This document shows positions 18,477 to 27,372 of a stretch of DNA of 64,000 nucleotides, one piece after another. The DNA comes from Marinobacter nauticus (GTDB taxonomy: Bacteria > Pseudomonadota > Gammaproteobacteria > Pseudomonadales > Oleiphilaceae): assembly GCF_003634635.1 (NCBI RefSeq), contig NZ_RBJB01000007.1, positions 39,027-103,026 of the forward strand, in the 5' to 3' direction. The position numbers and the translations under genes were made by a program. Below the pieces are notes generated by a model. That model was not told the origin of the DNA. It searched no databases and saw nothing but the letters and a program-made list of their open reading frames with translations. Within the stretch, counting starts at the first letter, position 1, and every line of letters begins with the position of its first letter.

Positions 18477-19520
18477 ATGACAGAGCCCGCACTGTTCCAG
18501 TCCCGGCCCAGACGGCGACTATTGTGGCTGGCGCTTTTCGCGTTGGTGGTGGCCGTTCTGGTGTCAGTACGCTTGCAACCGCAACCGGTTGAAGAACGGC
18601 TTGTGCGCCTGCATGCCCAGAATGAATTCGGTACGGAATCACCGCTGCTGGGCGAAGCCTTGGCTCTGCAGGCGCTCCTGCTGGATTACCGGGACGACCG
18701 CCTGCTGTTGCTGAAAGCTCAGGCCGCGTTGCAGGTATACCCCGAGTGGACCAGGTTTGTAATGGATCTGTTTGGTGAAGAACCGGAATTTCGGCAGGCC
18801 CTACGAGCCCATGGCGAGTATCTGATGCCTCCTGTGATGCATTTTTATCAGAATCCGGTCGGCTCGATTGAGATGATGAACCGGGTTGCCGGCACCGGTA
18901 AAGTCCTGACGCCGGAACAGCGTGCCTGGTATGCCGTCAACTTCGCCAATAAAGAAGGGCAGGATTTCACGGGCCAGTTCGTGGTCGGGGCCGATGGCAA
19001 CAACATAGAGTGGATCTGGACGGAGCGGATTACAGAGGGCATTACGCAGTTCTTCACCAGTGGCATCCGGACTCTGGAATCCCGGTACCGTACCGATCAG
19101 CCGATCCGCATGGAAGATGTCGGCTGGGCCGCCGTAGACGCGCTGATTATTGGCAGTGCGGTGAAATTCCTGAAAGCCGGTCGGGCGGCAGCAGGTACTG
19201 CAAGAGCCTCGAGTGTCACCGCCCGTTCCGCGGCCTATTCTTCCCGCCTCGCGCGGGCCGGGCGCATGGCTTCGGTTATGGTTAGCAACGCAAAGTGGCC
19301 CGCTGCGGTGGCTCTGGTCTATGTCGTTGTCAAACACCCCGCCTTACTGAACGACGTATTCGCCGGCGCTGCCCGGGTACTGGGCGTGCCGGCCTGGATG
19401 GTGCAGATACCAGGATGGTTCCTTGTACTGCTGCCACTGCTGTTGCTTACGCGTTGGCTACTGGCCACCGTGCTCTGGTTGCTACCAATAACTTGGCTCC
19501 GGGGGCGGAGGCTCAGATAG
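18477..19520 (+). CDS. Unrecognised membrane protein, 347 residues
   Basis: I do not recognise the family. An N-terminal membrane segment (LLWLALFALVVAVLVSV, about 15-32) is followed by a soluble part (about 35-195) that includes NKEGQDFTGQFVVGADGN. A small alanine-rich region follows, then hydrophobic segments at about 275-290 and 310-340 (IPGWFLVLLPLLLLTRWLL). The topology suggests an inner-membrane protein with a periplasmic middle. It starts 161 nt from the divergent diguanylate cyclase and overlaps the convergent gene at 19513 by 8 nt. Confidence 0.8.
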   Translation: MTEPALFQSRPRRRLLWLALFALVVAVLVSVRLQPQPVEERLVRLHAQNEFGTESPLLGEALALQALLLDYRDDRLLLLKAQAALQVYPEWTRFVMDLFGEEPEFRQALRAHGEYLMPPVMHFYQNPVGSIEMMNRVAGTGKVLTPEQRAWYAVNFANKEGQDFTGQFVVGADGNNIEWIWTERITEGITQFFTSGIRTLESRYRTDQPIRMEDVGWAAVDALIIGSAVKFLKAGRAAAGTARASSVTARSAAYSSRLARAGRMASVMVSNAKWPAAVALVYVVVKHPALLNDVFAGAARVLGVPAWMVQIPGWFLVLLPLLLLTRWLLATVLWLLPITWLRGRRLR

Positions 19521-20046
19521 TGCGCACTAACTGGACGTTCCGGTTTTTCAGAACCGTCGTGGCCTCCTTGAGTTGCTCAGCACTGGAGGCATGCACGGTC
19601 AGTACATACTTGCCGTCCTTCAGAGCCGACTGTGCTTTGGCAACATAAGGTGTGTGGTCAGGCCGTAGAGTAACGCCTCCGGCCAAAAACAGGCCAAGTA
19701 TCAGGCCAAGCGCCGCGAGAACGGCTGCGGCAACCACGCCATTCTGGGCAATAAACCCCACGCCGATAGCGCTCAGTATCAGGAACACAATAAAGCCTGC
19801 GACTGCACCGCCGATACCGAGCCAGAGATGCGAACGCACCAGCGTTTGCCATATGCCCTGATTCTCTGGCTCCAGCTCTTCACCCGGGTGTTGGTCCTGG
19901 GGGCTTACAACAATGACTTGCTCGTGATCCAGACTGGTTTCCTGCGACAGCACCCTTGCAACGCCGTTGGCATCGGTTTCTGTCTCGAATATTGCGGCTA
20001 CTTTATGGGCTTCCTGTTCACCGGTAATACTCACTGAGGGTTTCAT
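19513..20046 (-). CDS. Small membrane protein with general-stress-like N-terminus
   Basis: 177 residues. ATG 20046 has an excellent AGGAGG 7 nt upstream, which decides the start over an upstream ATG at 20091. The N-terminal 60 residues (HKVAAIFETETDANGVARVL) resemble the small alpha/beta domain of general stress 17M-like proteins. Two adjacent membrane helices follow at about 75-125 (GAVAGFIVFLILSAIGVGF; VLAALGLILGLFLAGGV), then a second small domain (KYVLTVHASSAEQLKEA). Similar proteins are often annotated loosely as stress or RibA-like; no function is established. Confidence 0.82.
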   Translation of the reverse strand: MKPSVSITGEQEAHKVAAIFETETDANGVARVLSQETSLDHEQVIVVSPQDQHPGEELEPENQGIWQTLVRSHLWLGIGGAVAGFIVFLILSAIGVGFIAQNGVVAAAVLAALGLILGLFLAGGVTLRPDHTPYVAKAQSALKDGKYVLTVHASSAEQLKEATTVLKNRNVQLVRTI

Positions 20047-20190
20047 GGAAAGACCTCCTGAGTGTTTCGCCGAGGACCAGATCCTCGTCAAAACATAGCG
20101 GCTTCATCAGTAACCCTAGTACACCTGAACCTGTATTTCGAATGACCGTATGGCAACAAACCGGTCGGGAATCGCCCGCCATCCCCTAAA

Positions 20191-20865
20191 TTACCAGGCC
20201 AGCCAGATTGTGTGACGGGCGCCTTTACCCGGACGCAGGGCTCTAACAACAACGGGTTCCACCGAAAAGCCAGCGCGCCGCAAGCGTTCGGTAAAGGCCT
20301 GTTCCGGACCGGCCGACCAGTAGGCGAGAATGCCGTCGTTGCTCAGGGATTTCTGGGCGGCGGCGATGCCTTCCGGAGAGTAGATCCAGTTGTTTTCTTT
20401 ACGGGTAAGGCCTTCCGGACCGTTATCCACATCCAGCAAGATGGCGTCCCAGTTGCCATCGCCCTGCCGCAAAAGTTCTGCCACATCGCCAATGTGAACG
20501 GCGGCCCGGGGATCGTCCAGAGGGTAGCCGGCGGCTGCGCCCAATGGTCCGCGATTCCAGGTTTCTACCTCGGGAACCAGCTCTGCCACCGTCACCTGAG
20601 CCTGATCGCCTGTAGCCGAAAGCGCTGCCGCCAGGGTAAAGCCCATACCCAGCCCGCCAATCAGGATCCGTGGCGCGGGCAGATGGCTCAGGCGTTCACA
20701 GGCGAGGGTGGCGAGTGCATCCTCCGAACCATGTAAGCGGCTGTTCATCAGTTCACCCGGGGCGCCGGCAATCTTGATGGAAAACTCGTCATTACGTTGC
20801 AGCAGTCGCAAGCGGGTGCCGTTGCCGGGGATGGTTGCGGTGCCAATTTCGTTAAAGCGGGCCAT
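20191..20865 (-). CDS. Spermidine synthase-like SAM-dependent methyltransferase fold protein
   Basis: About 224 residues from MARFNEIG; an in-frame ATG 11 codons upstream (20898) is possible. The SAM-type binding loop is ILIGGLGMGFTLAAAL, with VTVAELVPEVETWN and the DAILLDVDNGPEG strand typical of spermidine-synthase-like Rossmann proteins. Catalytic residues of true aminopropyltransferases are not obvious, so substrate is unknown. It stands alone, divergent from the SDR gene. Confidence 0.85.
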   Translation of the reverse strand: MARFNEIGTATIPGNGTRLRLLQRNDEFSIKIAGAPGELMNSRLHGSEDALATLACERLSHLPAPRILIGGLGMGFTLAAALSATGDQAQVTVAELVPEVETWNRGPLGAAAGYPLDDPRAAVHIGDVAELLRQGDGNWDAILLDVDNGPEGLTRKENNWIYSPEGIAAAQKSLSNDGILAYWSAGPEQAFTERLRRAGFSVEPVVVRALRPGKGARHTIWLAW

Positions 20866-20942
20866 GGTTGGTTTCCGGTAGTGTGGGCAGGCGGGCATTC
20901 TAACCTGTAGAAACAGGCATCGGCGAAAACCGTATCAATCAG

Positions 20943-20962
20943 TTGCTGCTAAACTGCAGCAA
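20943..20962. promoter_or_regulatory. 7-bp perfect dyad between divergent genes
   Basis: TTGCTGC and GCAGCAA separated by TAAACT, in the gap between the divergent methyltransferase-like and SDR genes. It could be an operator or an RNA hairpin; no protein is assigned. Confidence 0.25.
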
Positions 20963-21035
20963 TCATTCCGTCCGGCGCAAAGCCCGTTGAATAGTGTTGA
21001 CGGAACCGAAACCGTTGGAGGCAGACTTGGAACGA

Positions 21036-21785
21036 ATGCAAAAGGTAGTCCTGGTGACAGGAGGCGCGAAGGGAATTGGCCGAGGCATAGTGCTGCACCT
21101 GGCGGCGGCGGGCTGGAAAGTGGCAGTCTGTGATACTGACCAAGCCGTAGGTGAACAGTTGGTTGCCAACGCAGAGGGTGAAGTCGTGTTTCTGGCAGGC
21201 GACGTTGCCAGCGAAGCGGATGTTGAGAATATCATTTCCCAAACGGTGCACTGGGGTGGTGGCCTGAATGCCGTTATTAACAACGCTGGCATTGCGGACC
21301 CTCATACCGGCCCGATAGAACAACTGGGCCTTGAACAGTGGCAGCGTCGAATGGATGTCAATCTGACCGGGCCGTTTCTGGTGAGCAAACATGCGATACC
21401 GTATCTCCGGAAGGCGAGGGGCGTGATTGTGAATATGGCCTCCACACGGGCCCTGCAATCAGAGCCGGATACTGAAGCCTACGCCGCCACCAAGGGCGGC
21501 CTTGTGGCACTGACCCATGCGTTGGCCATTAGCCTGGGACCAGAAATACGGGTGAACTGTATCAGCCCGGGCTGGATAGATACCCGTGACTGGCAGGGAA
21601 GCGAGCAGGCTGTCGAGCCTCTGTCAGAAGCGGATCACCAGCAGCATCCGGCCGGCCGCGTTGGCAGGCCCGAAGACATCGCTACGCTGGTGGCTTACCT
21701 GATTTCCTCCGAGGCTGGCTTCGTCACCGGGCAGAATTTTGTGGTGGACGGAGGCATGACGCGCAAGATGATTTATCAGGAGTGA
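21036..21785 (+). CDS. SDR family oxidoreductase
   Basis: 249 residues from ATG 21036; a TTG at 21027 lies 5 nt after GGAGG and may be the true start. NAD(P)-binding motif TGGAKGIGRGI near the N-terminus, NNAGIADP, a catalytic serine in MASTRALQ and YAATKGG supplying the YxxxK dyad. The C-terminal region FVTGQNFVVDGGMTRKM is typical of classical SDRs. Substrate is not predictable. The alanine dehydrogenase gene follows 68 nt downstream on the same strand. Confidence 0.9.
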   Translation: MQKVVLVTGGAKGIGRGIVLHLAAAGWKVAVCDTDQAVGEQLVANAEGEVVFLAGDVASEADVENIISQTVHWGGGLNAVINNAGIADPHTGPIEQLGLEQWQRRMDVNLTGPFLVSKHAIPYLRKARGVIVNMASTRALQSEPDTEAYAATKGGLVALTHALAISLGPEIRVNCISPGWIDTRDWQGSEQAVEPLSEADHQQHPAGRVGRPEDIATLVAYLISSEAGFVTGQNFVVDGGMTRKMIYQE

Positions 21786-21853
21786 GTGCTGACCGATAGC
21801 CTTGACTACACTGCAACAGAGGGCCATTGGGGCCGGCCGTAAGGAAGTAGCGC

Positions 21854-22972
21854 ATGAAGATTGGTGTACCGAAGGAAATCAAGAACCGCGAATATCGGGT
21901 TGGTTTGACGCCGGCGGCGGTTCATGAACTGTGTGGCCATAAACACAAGGTTTTGGTCGAAACTGGTGCAGGTGTCGCCATCGGCTTTTCCGATGAGGAT
22001 TATCGGCAGGCAGGGGCACACATTGTGGAAAGCCCCAGGGAAGTTTTCGAGCTGGCCGAGCTTATCGTGAAGGTCAAGGAGCCCCAGTCTGAAGAGCGGG
22101 CGATGCTGAAGCCGGAGCACACCCTTTTCACCTATCTGCATCTGGCGCCGGACAAACCCCAGACTGACGACCTGGTGCGCTCTGGGGCCACTTGTATCGC
22201 GTACGAAACCGTGACTGACCGTACCGGCCATTTGCCCTTGTTGGCACCCATGTCGGAAGTGGCCGGACGAATGGCCATTCAGGCGGGGGCTCACTGCCTG
22301 GAAAAGGTCATGGGAGGTCGCGGCGTGTTATTGGGAGGTGTGCCCGGTGTCCCACCGTCGCGAGTAACGGTGGTTGGCGGGGGCGTGGTTGGTCAGAATG
22401 CCATTGCCATGGCCATCGGTATGGGGGCCCAGGTGACAGTACTGGATCGCAATATGGACGTGCTCAGGGAACTCGATCATCGATATGGGAATCGTCTGAC
22501 CACCTTGTTCTCAACTACTCAGACGCTTGACCAGGCGGTCACTGAATCCGATCTGGTTATTGGCAGCGTGCTTATTCCGGGTGCATCGGCTCCGAAACTC
22601 ATTACCCGGGATATGATTCGCCGGATGCCCGAGGGCAGCGTGATTGTTGATGTGGCCATTGATCAGGGAGGTTGTGCTGAAACCTCACGGGCAACCACGC
22701 ACGATGATCCCACCTTCATTGTTGATGGCGTTGTGCATTACTGTGTTGCCAACATGCCCGGCGCCGTCGCGCGCACATCCACGCTGGCCTTGAACAACGT
22801 GACCTTGCCTTATGTTGTTGCGCTGGCCAACAAGGGGGCTGACCGGGCGATGAAGGAAGACCCGCATTTGAAGGCCGGTCTCAATGTCGCTGCGGGGAAA
22901 GTCACCTATCGGGAAGTCGCAGACGCTACCGGGCACCCCTATACAGACCCCGAATCCTTGCTGGGGTCCTGA
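21854..22972 (+). CDS. ald: Alanine dehydrogenase
   Basis: 372 residues, typical length. The N-terminus (MKIGVPKEIKNREYRVGLTP) and substrate site (IVKVKEPQ with the conserved lysine; TYLHLAP with the histidine) match the family. The NAD-binding loop is VTVVGGGVVGQNAIAMA. The enzyme interconverts L-alanine and pyruvate plus ammonia with NAD. The C-terminal half holds VVDVAIDQGGC, also typical. A glutathione transferase starts 21 nt downstream, probably the same transcript. Confidence 0.96.
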   Translation: MKIGVPKEIKNREYRVGLTPAAVHELCGHKHKVLVETGAGVAIGFSDEDYRQAGAHIVESPREVFELAELIVKVKEPQSEERAMLKPEHTLFTYLHLAPDKPQTDDLVRSGATCIAYETVTDRTGHLPLLAPMSEVAGRMAIQAGAHCLEKVMGGRGVLLGGVPGVPPSRVTVVGGGVVGQNAIAMAIGMGAQVTVLDRNMDVLRELDHRYGNRLTTLFSTTQTLDQAVTESDLVIGSVLIPGASAPKLITRDMIRRMPEGSVIVDVAIDQGGCAETSRATTHDDPTFIVDGVVHYCVANMPGAVARTSTLALNNVTLPYVVALANKGADRAMKEDPHLKAGLNVAAGKVTYREVADATGHPYTDPESLLGS

Positions 22973-22993
22973 CCCTGGCTCCCTGGAGGTATC

Positions 22994-23566
22994 ATGAAAC
23001 TGATTGGATCTATCACGTCGCCTTATGTACGCCGCATTCGGCTCCTGCTGAGCGATGAACCATACGAGTTCATCAATCTCGATATTTATGGGGAAGACCG
23101 TGATGAGCTGCGGCGTACTAATCCCACCCTGAAAATCCCGGTACTGATTGATGGCGATCAGGAACTCTATGACTCACGGGTTATTGCCCGATATCTTGGT
23201 CAGAAGCTTGGGCTTGACGCTCTCACCTGGGACCAGGAGAACCAGTTAACGCTGATTGATGGAGCCAATGATTCTGCGGTAACCATGCTGCTTTCTGAGC
23301 GGTCCGGAATCGATACCAGCCAGGATGCAATGTTCTATAACCTTCAGCGCGAACGCATCATGACAACGCTGCGAACCCTGTCCGCCATGGTGGAAGCGGG
23401 GCAGTTTAAGCAGTGGAACTATCCCGCCATCTGTCTCTATTGTCTGGTGGACTGGCTGGATTTCCGTGACCTGGTGGATTTTTCCGGGGTTGATAGCCTG
23501 GTGGCATTTCGCGACGGGCACCGAAGTCAGCCCGGGGTAGGAGAAACGGATCCGCGGGCAGCCTGA
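22994..23566 (+). CDS. Glutathione S-transferase family protein
   Basis: 190 residues. The thioredoxin-like N-domain (MKLIGSITSPYVRRIRLLL) has S and P at the glutathione site, TLKIPVLIDGDQ with the cis-proline, and YDSRVIARYLG. The C-terminal helical domain follows from about 85. The last 20 residues are polar. A GGAGG ribosome site precedes the ATG. A detoxification or reductase role is likely; substrate unknown. Confidence 0.9.
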   Translation: MKLIGSITSPYVRRIRLLLSDEPYEFINLDIYGEDRDELRRTNPTLKIPVLIDGDQELYDSRVIARYLGQKLGLDALTWDQENQLTLIDGANDSAVTMLLSERSGIDTSQDAMFYNLQRERIMTTLRTLSAMVEAGQFKQWNYPAICLYCLVDWLDFRDLVDFSGVDSLVAFRDGHRSQPGVGETDPRAA

Positions 23567-23574
23567 AAATAGAA

Positions 23575-23651
23575 TGGTACCCCCGGCAGGACTCGAACCT
23601 GCTACCTTCCCCTTAGGAGGGGGACGCTCTATCCAGATGAGCTACGGGGGC
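23575..23651 (-). tRNA. tRNA-Arg (anticodon CCT), CCA encoded
   Basis: The minus strand reads GCCCCCGTAGCTC at its 5' end. The acceptor arm GCCCCCG pairs with CGGGGGT, with a G-U at the first pair, and then A and CCA. The T arm is GCAGG-TTCGAGT-CCTGC. The anticodon loop is CTCCTAA, giving anticodon CCT for AGG codons, and its stem and loop resemble the E. coli CCT arginine tRNA. It is transcribed against the GST gene, whose stop is 8 nt beyond the tRNA 3' end. Confidence 0.95.
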
Positions 23652-23668
23652 ATCGTAAAGGAGGCGGT

Positions 23669-23697
23669 ATGATAACGGCCTGAGGCAGCGGGCTCAA
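23669..23697 (-). promoter_or_regulatory. Sigma-70-type promoter of tRNA-Arg
   Basis: On the minus strand TTGAGC (-35, at 23692-23697) and TATCAT (-10, at 23669-23674) are separated by exactly 17 nt. The -10 lies about 18 nt before the tRNA 5' end and is followed by a GC-rich stretch (ACCGCC), as in stringently controlled stable RNA promoters. The promoter overlaps an imperfect inverted repeat (ACGGCC...GGCCGT). Confidence 0.65.
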
Positions 23698-23774
23698 GGC
23701 CGTCATTTTTCATTTGTTCACGCTGTCTTGCCGTTTCCGGGTAGATCACGTGGGTAGTCGCTGACTATCATAGG

Positions 23775-23796
23775 CCCTGCCTGTTTTCAGGCAGGG
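23775..23796. promoter_or_regulatory. Perfect stem-loop upstream of the secreted-protein gene
   Basis: CCCTGCCTG and CAGGCAGGG with a TTTT loop: nine perfect pairs. It sits 49 nt before the ATG at 23845, so in the mRNA it would be a strong leader hairpin. No U-tract follows, so it is not a standard terminator. Function unknown. Confidence 0.4.
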
Positions 23797-23844
23797 GATG
23801 GCGCGGAGCCGTCGGATCAAGTACCGGATAAAAAGGAAATCTGC

Positions 23845-24417
23845 ATGAAGTTCTACAAGTTGCTTGCGCTGTTGCTGGTCGTGTCTTTCTCCCAAGCCAG
23901 TCTGGCTCAGAGTTTTGGTGGCTTTGACTCCTACGGCGAGGGCACGAAATCCCTGCTGACTACCGTTGTGAAACAGCTGGGTGTCAGCGACCCCGACAAC
24001 AGTGTGAAGGTCAAGGTATTTGACACCATTGACGTTGCTCTGGAAGGCAACTGGTACTCCTACTGGGTTGGCATGAACGACCTGGCCAGCTCTAAATACC
24101 AGGATGGCGCCGAGAAAGGCTTTGTGCAGGTGATGTTGCCCACCAACGACTCGGGCATCTGGATTCTGACGTTCAACAAGGCAAAGGATATTCCCCAGAT
24201 TATTGTCTCCATGGCCCAGATTCGTCATGGCAGCCAAGACGGAGCCTTGTCTGTGTATAACGAGAAGAAAAACGACACCGAGAACTACGAAGTGAAGAAT
24301 GAAAGCGACAAGTTTGCTTTTATTCAGGAGAAGGGCAAGGTGGCATTCAGCATTCTGAATGTGGGGACCGGCACTGGGTCTGTGGTGTATTTCAATCAGT
24401 TTGCGGTGGATCTGTAA
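23845..24417 (+). CDS. Secreted protein of unknown function
   Basis: 190 residues with an obvious signal peptide (LLALLLVVSFSQASLAQS, cleavage after about residue 21). The mature protein has no cysteine and no known motif. It contains NWYSYWVGMNDLASSKYQDG and GSVVYFNQFAVDL. A GGAAA site precedes the ATG. It is a monocistronic gene between the tRNA and the M16 peptidase (convergent). I do not recognise the family; exported or periplasmic location is inferred. Confidence 0.8.
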   Translation: MKFYKLLALLLVVSFSQASLAQSFGGFDSYGEGTKSLLTTVVKQLGVSDPDNSVKVKVFDTIDVALEGNWYSYWVGMNDLASSKYQDGAEKGFVQVMLPTNDSGIWILTFNKAKDIPQIIVSMAQIRHGSQDGALSVYNEKKNDTENYEVKNESDKFAFIQEKGKVAFSILNVGTGTGSVVYFNQFAVDL

Positions 24418-24441
24418 CCGGCTTCGTTAACCCGACAACCC

Positions 24442-24467
24442 GCCCGGCAGGCGAATGATCGCCGGGC
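24442..24467. terminator. Inverted repeat between convergent genes (weak terminator candidate)
   Basis: GCCCGGC and GCCGGGC with a 12-nt loop, between the stop of the secreted-protein gene and that of the M16 peptidase. No U-run follows on the plus strand, so the call is tentative. Confidence 0.25.
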
Positions 24468-24486
24468 AGGTTCGTAGTATCTCTCG

Positions 24487-27330
24487 TCAATCCTTCGGTA
24501 CAGGGCCCAGGTCCCGCAGGTTCTGCAGGATCGCCTCATCATTCACGGCATCGCCTCCCGTGGTGACCAGCAGAGCACGTTGTCGTTCAAGCATGGCCTG
24601 TTCGAAGGTCTCTTTCAGTTCTTCCAGCGATACGTTCCGAATAGCGTCGGCCAGGGCTTGTCGGCTGTTAAACTCGGCATTTTCCCGGTCGATCTCCCGC
24701 CAGTATCGGCTGGAGACTTCGCTCAGTTGCCGGTCACGCTCCAGCAGTTGGCTGATCACCGCCTGTTTTTCCCGCTTAAGCCGGGTGTCATCCATCTCCG
24801 CCAGTTGTTGCGCAAAGGTTTGGCTGAATTCCTTGACGGCCGAGTCGATGGCAGATGCATCAGCGGATGGGGATTGCACAACCAGCCCGAGCGCCGGCGT
24901 TTCCAGAATCTCGAACGCGGTCGCGTAGACGATGTATCCGAGCTGGCGCGTGGTCCGGATTTCCTCATAGAACGGGCTACTGATGATTTGTGCCAGCAAC
25001 CGATACCGGGCTCGCTCCGCGTAGGAAGTGTTGTTGCCCTGCAGGTATAAGGTGTAACCGGTATCGGGGTGCTCAACCGCCAGATGCGCGGCGGTCTGGC
25101 TCGGAGGCAGCTGGCGAATTCGCGCCCGATCCACGTTGGTACGCTGGTGATCGTTCAGCACCAGAGCCTGTACCTGTCTGGCCATATTCAGGGCACTGGC
25201 CTGTGTCAGGTTGCCATGGGCGAGCATGACGGGATCAGTGCGGGCGAGGAAACTGCCGGCAAACCCCCTCAGCTCATTCAGTGTGACGTCGCGCGCAGCG
25301 GCCAGGCGCTCCTCCACGGGAAACGTGCCTTCCAGCAAGGCGGTTTGGACAAATTCCGAAGTCTGCTGCACCGGCCGTTCTCTGCTCTTGTTTTCCAGAG
25401 CATCCATCAGGTTCTGTCGCGCGATCCTGAATCGCTGTTCGGTAAGGGCGGGATTGGCGAACTCCAGCAGTATCTGGTTAGCCAGCTTGTGCAGCTTGTC
25501 GCTGTAGCCGCCGACACGGATGGTAACACCACGAAGATGGGGGTAGACGCTGTAGTCCAGCCCGGCCAGCCGGGCAGAATAGGCCCAGGCGTTGAGGTTG
25601 GTGTTAATGGCGTCCACCAGCAGTTGTGTGAGCACTGAACTCCGGGCGGATTCCCGCGCTGCCGGCGTTCTCAGGCTGACAAACAGATTGGCTTTCGGAG
25701 TGGCGAAACGGGTATCCCGGGCGTACCAGATATCCAGTCCGTCCAGTTCGGCAATTTTCTCCGGGTGAGCCATGCTGTCCCCCCCCACCAGTTCGAGATC
25801 TTCTGGAACAAAGGGGTTGGATTCGGGCAGGGCAAGCTGTTCAGCCAGGCTGGGAGCTGCCGGATTATCGAGGTTCAGGGGTGTCCTGACCCAGGGCGTC
25901 TGATACCACCGCGTGAGGTTCGGCTCGCTCGCGTCCAGGTTGGGCGCAGCAATCCAGACTTTAAGGTTGGCTGGTTTCAGCTGATTGAGGATCGCCCTGT
26001 ATTGCTCTGGGGCATACCGCTCAAGCAGCCAGGGGGCGCTTAGAACATCTTCAGGCGGATAGTCCTTGAGGAGTCTGGACAGTCGCATGGCCTCGCTTTG
26101 CGCTTCAGCGCGTTCCCGGAAACGGAAATCAATCATGGCCAGCTGTCGCATCTCGTTGAAGCGTTGCTGGCTGATGCCGTTGTCACGAATACGATCTATA
26201 TATTCAAAGGTGAGGGCAATGATCTCATCCTGGTGTTCCAGGCCTTCCCGGGTGAGCGACATGCTGATGTCGAGAGTGGCGTGTTCGCCGGTGTCCATCC
26301 CTGTGCCTGCGGAAAGGCTTTCTACCATGCCTGCGCGTTTCAGAACGTCAAACAGGCTGCCGGGGCCTTCGTGGCCCAGCAGGTTGGCAACGTAGGCTGC
26401 AGGTTTGCTTTTATAGTAACGCTGCTGAGAGGGGATCGGGAAAGACAGCGTCATGCTGCGATTGTCTTTCAGCGTCTCGGCTGTCACTTTCTCTGGCAAC
26501 GGGGAGGTGTCGTACAGCGGGTGAGGGTGAACCTTGGGTTCAAGGTTACGGTTGGCGATGGCGCCAAAGCGCTCCTGCACCATGCGTTCCAGCTCATCCA
26601 GCGGCTGTGGGCCGTAGACTGCCAGGGTCATGATGTTCGCCGAATAGTTTTCTTCCCAGAAACGAATCAGGTCAGGCCGAAGCGGGTTGCCTTCGGTATT
26701 TTCCAGGGTCTCCAGGTTGCCGACCGCAAACTGGCTGAAGGCATGCTTCTGATTGCCCGCCGCCTTCCTGACAGAAAGCAGGCGCCGGCCGTCATCTTTA
26801 AGCTTGGAACTGTACTCGGAGTGGACGGCATTGCGCTCACGATCCACCAGTTCCGGCGTGAACAGCGGATGAGAAAACTGTTGGGCGAACCGGTCCAGTG
26901 CCGGCTCCAGAAACTCTGCTTCGACATCAAAGAAATAGTTGGTGTCCTCAAACGCTGTGAACGCGTTATGACTGCCGCCGTGGCTGCGAATAAATTGCTG
27001 GTATTCGCCTGCCTCCGGGTACTTCTCGGTGCCCAAAAACAGCATGTGCTCGAGAAAGTGCGCCAGGCCAGCCCGCTCTTTCGGATCGTTTCCGCTGCCC
27101 ACGGCAACGTTCATGGAGGCGGCGGCTTTGTCTGTTTCCGGGTCCGAAGCGAGGATCACCCGCAAGCCATTGTCGAGTTCGATGAACCGATACTGGTTCG
27201 GATCATTGGGACTTTGGGTGGGTGACACACTGGCTGTCGCCAGTGGAGCCAGTAACACGGTGACGACCAGCAACAGCCTCTGCAGCAGAGCGTAGCGAGA
27301 TCGAACAGGTAACGGATGTTTCGAAGTCAT
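24487..27330 (-). CDS. M16 family (insulinase/pitrilysin-like) zinc peptidase
   Basis: 947 residues with an N-terminal signal-like segment (LLLVVTVLLAPLATA, about 19-34), so probably periplasmic. The inverted zinc motif HFLEH is within GLAHFLEHMLFLGT and the downstream ERNAVHSEYSSK holds the third ligand. The SHNAFTAFEDTNYFFDV segment is typical of the insulinase group. The length and four-domain layout match protease III (pitrilysin, about 960). It degrades small peptides up to insulin size. A 99-residue unknown gene lies 42 nt upstream and may be in the same operon. Confidence 0.93.
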   Translation of the reverse strand: MTSKHPLPVRSRYALLQRLLLVVTVLLAPLATASVSPTQSPNDPNQYRFIELDNGLRVILASDPETDKAAASMNVAVGSGNDPKERAGLAHFLEHMLFLGTEKYPEAGEYQQFIRSHGGSHNAFTAFEDTNYFFDVEAEFLEPALDRFAQQFSHPLFTPELVDRERNAVHSEYSSKLKDDGRRLLSVRKAAGNQKHAFSQFAVGNLETLENTEGNPLRPDLIRFWEENYSANIMTLAVYGPQPLDELERMVQERFGAIANRNLEPKVHPHPLYDTSPLPEKVTAETLKDNRSMTLSFPIPSQQRYYKSKPAAYVANLLGHEGPGSLFDVLKRAGMVESLSAGTGMDTGEHATLDISMSLTREGLEHQDEIIALTFEYIDRIRDNGISQQRFNEMRQLAMIDFRFRERAEAQSEAMRLSRLLKDYPPEDVLSAPWLLERYAPEQYRAILNQLKPANLKVWIAAPNLDASEPNLTRWYQTPWVRTPLNLDNPAAPSLAEQLALPESNPFVPEDLELVGGDSMAHPEKIAELDGLDIWYARDTRFATPKANLFVSLRTPAARESARSSVLTQLLVDAINTNLNAWAYSARLAGLDYSVYPHLRGVTIRVGGYSDKLHKLANQILLEFANPALTEQRFRIARQNLMDALENKSRERPVQQTSEFVQTALLEGTFPVEERLAAARDVTLNELRGFAGSFLARTDPVMLAHGNLTQASALNMARQVQALVLNDHQRTNVDRARIRQLPPSQTAAHLAVEHPDTGYTLYLQGNNTSYAERARYRLLAQIISSPFYEEIRTTRQLGYIVYATAFEILETPALGLVVQSPSADASAIDSAVKEFSQTFAQQLAEMDDTRLKREKQAVISQLLERDRQLSEVSSRYWREIDRENAEFNSRQALADAIRNVSLEELKETFEQAMLERQRALLVTTGGDAVNDEAILQNLRDLGPVPKD

Positions 27331-27372
27331 GGGGCCTCGGGTTCCGGAATGGCGTTCAGGTCGGAAAAGGGA

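Noticed and set aside
23669..23710. ACGGCC...GGCCGT followed by CATTTTT as a plus-strand terminator
   Set aside because: The same bases form a well-spaced minus-strand tRNA promoter, which explains them better; the stem is imperfect.
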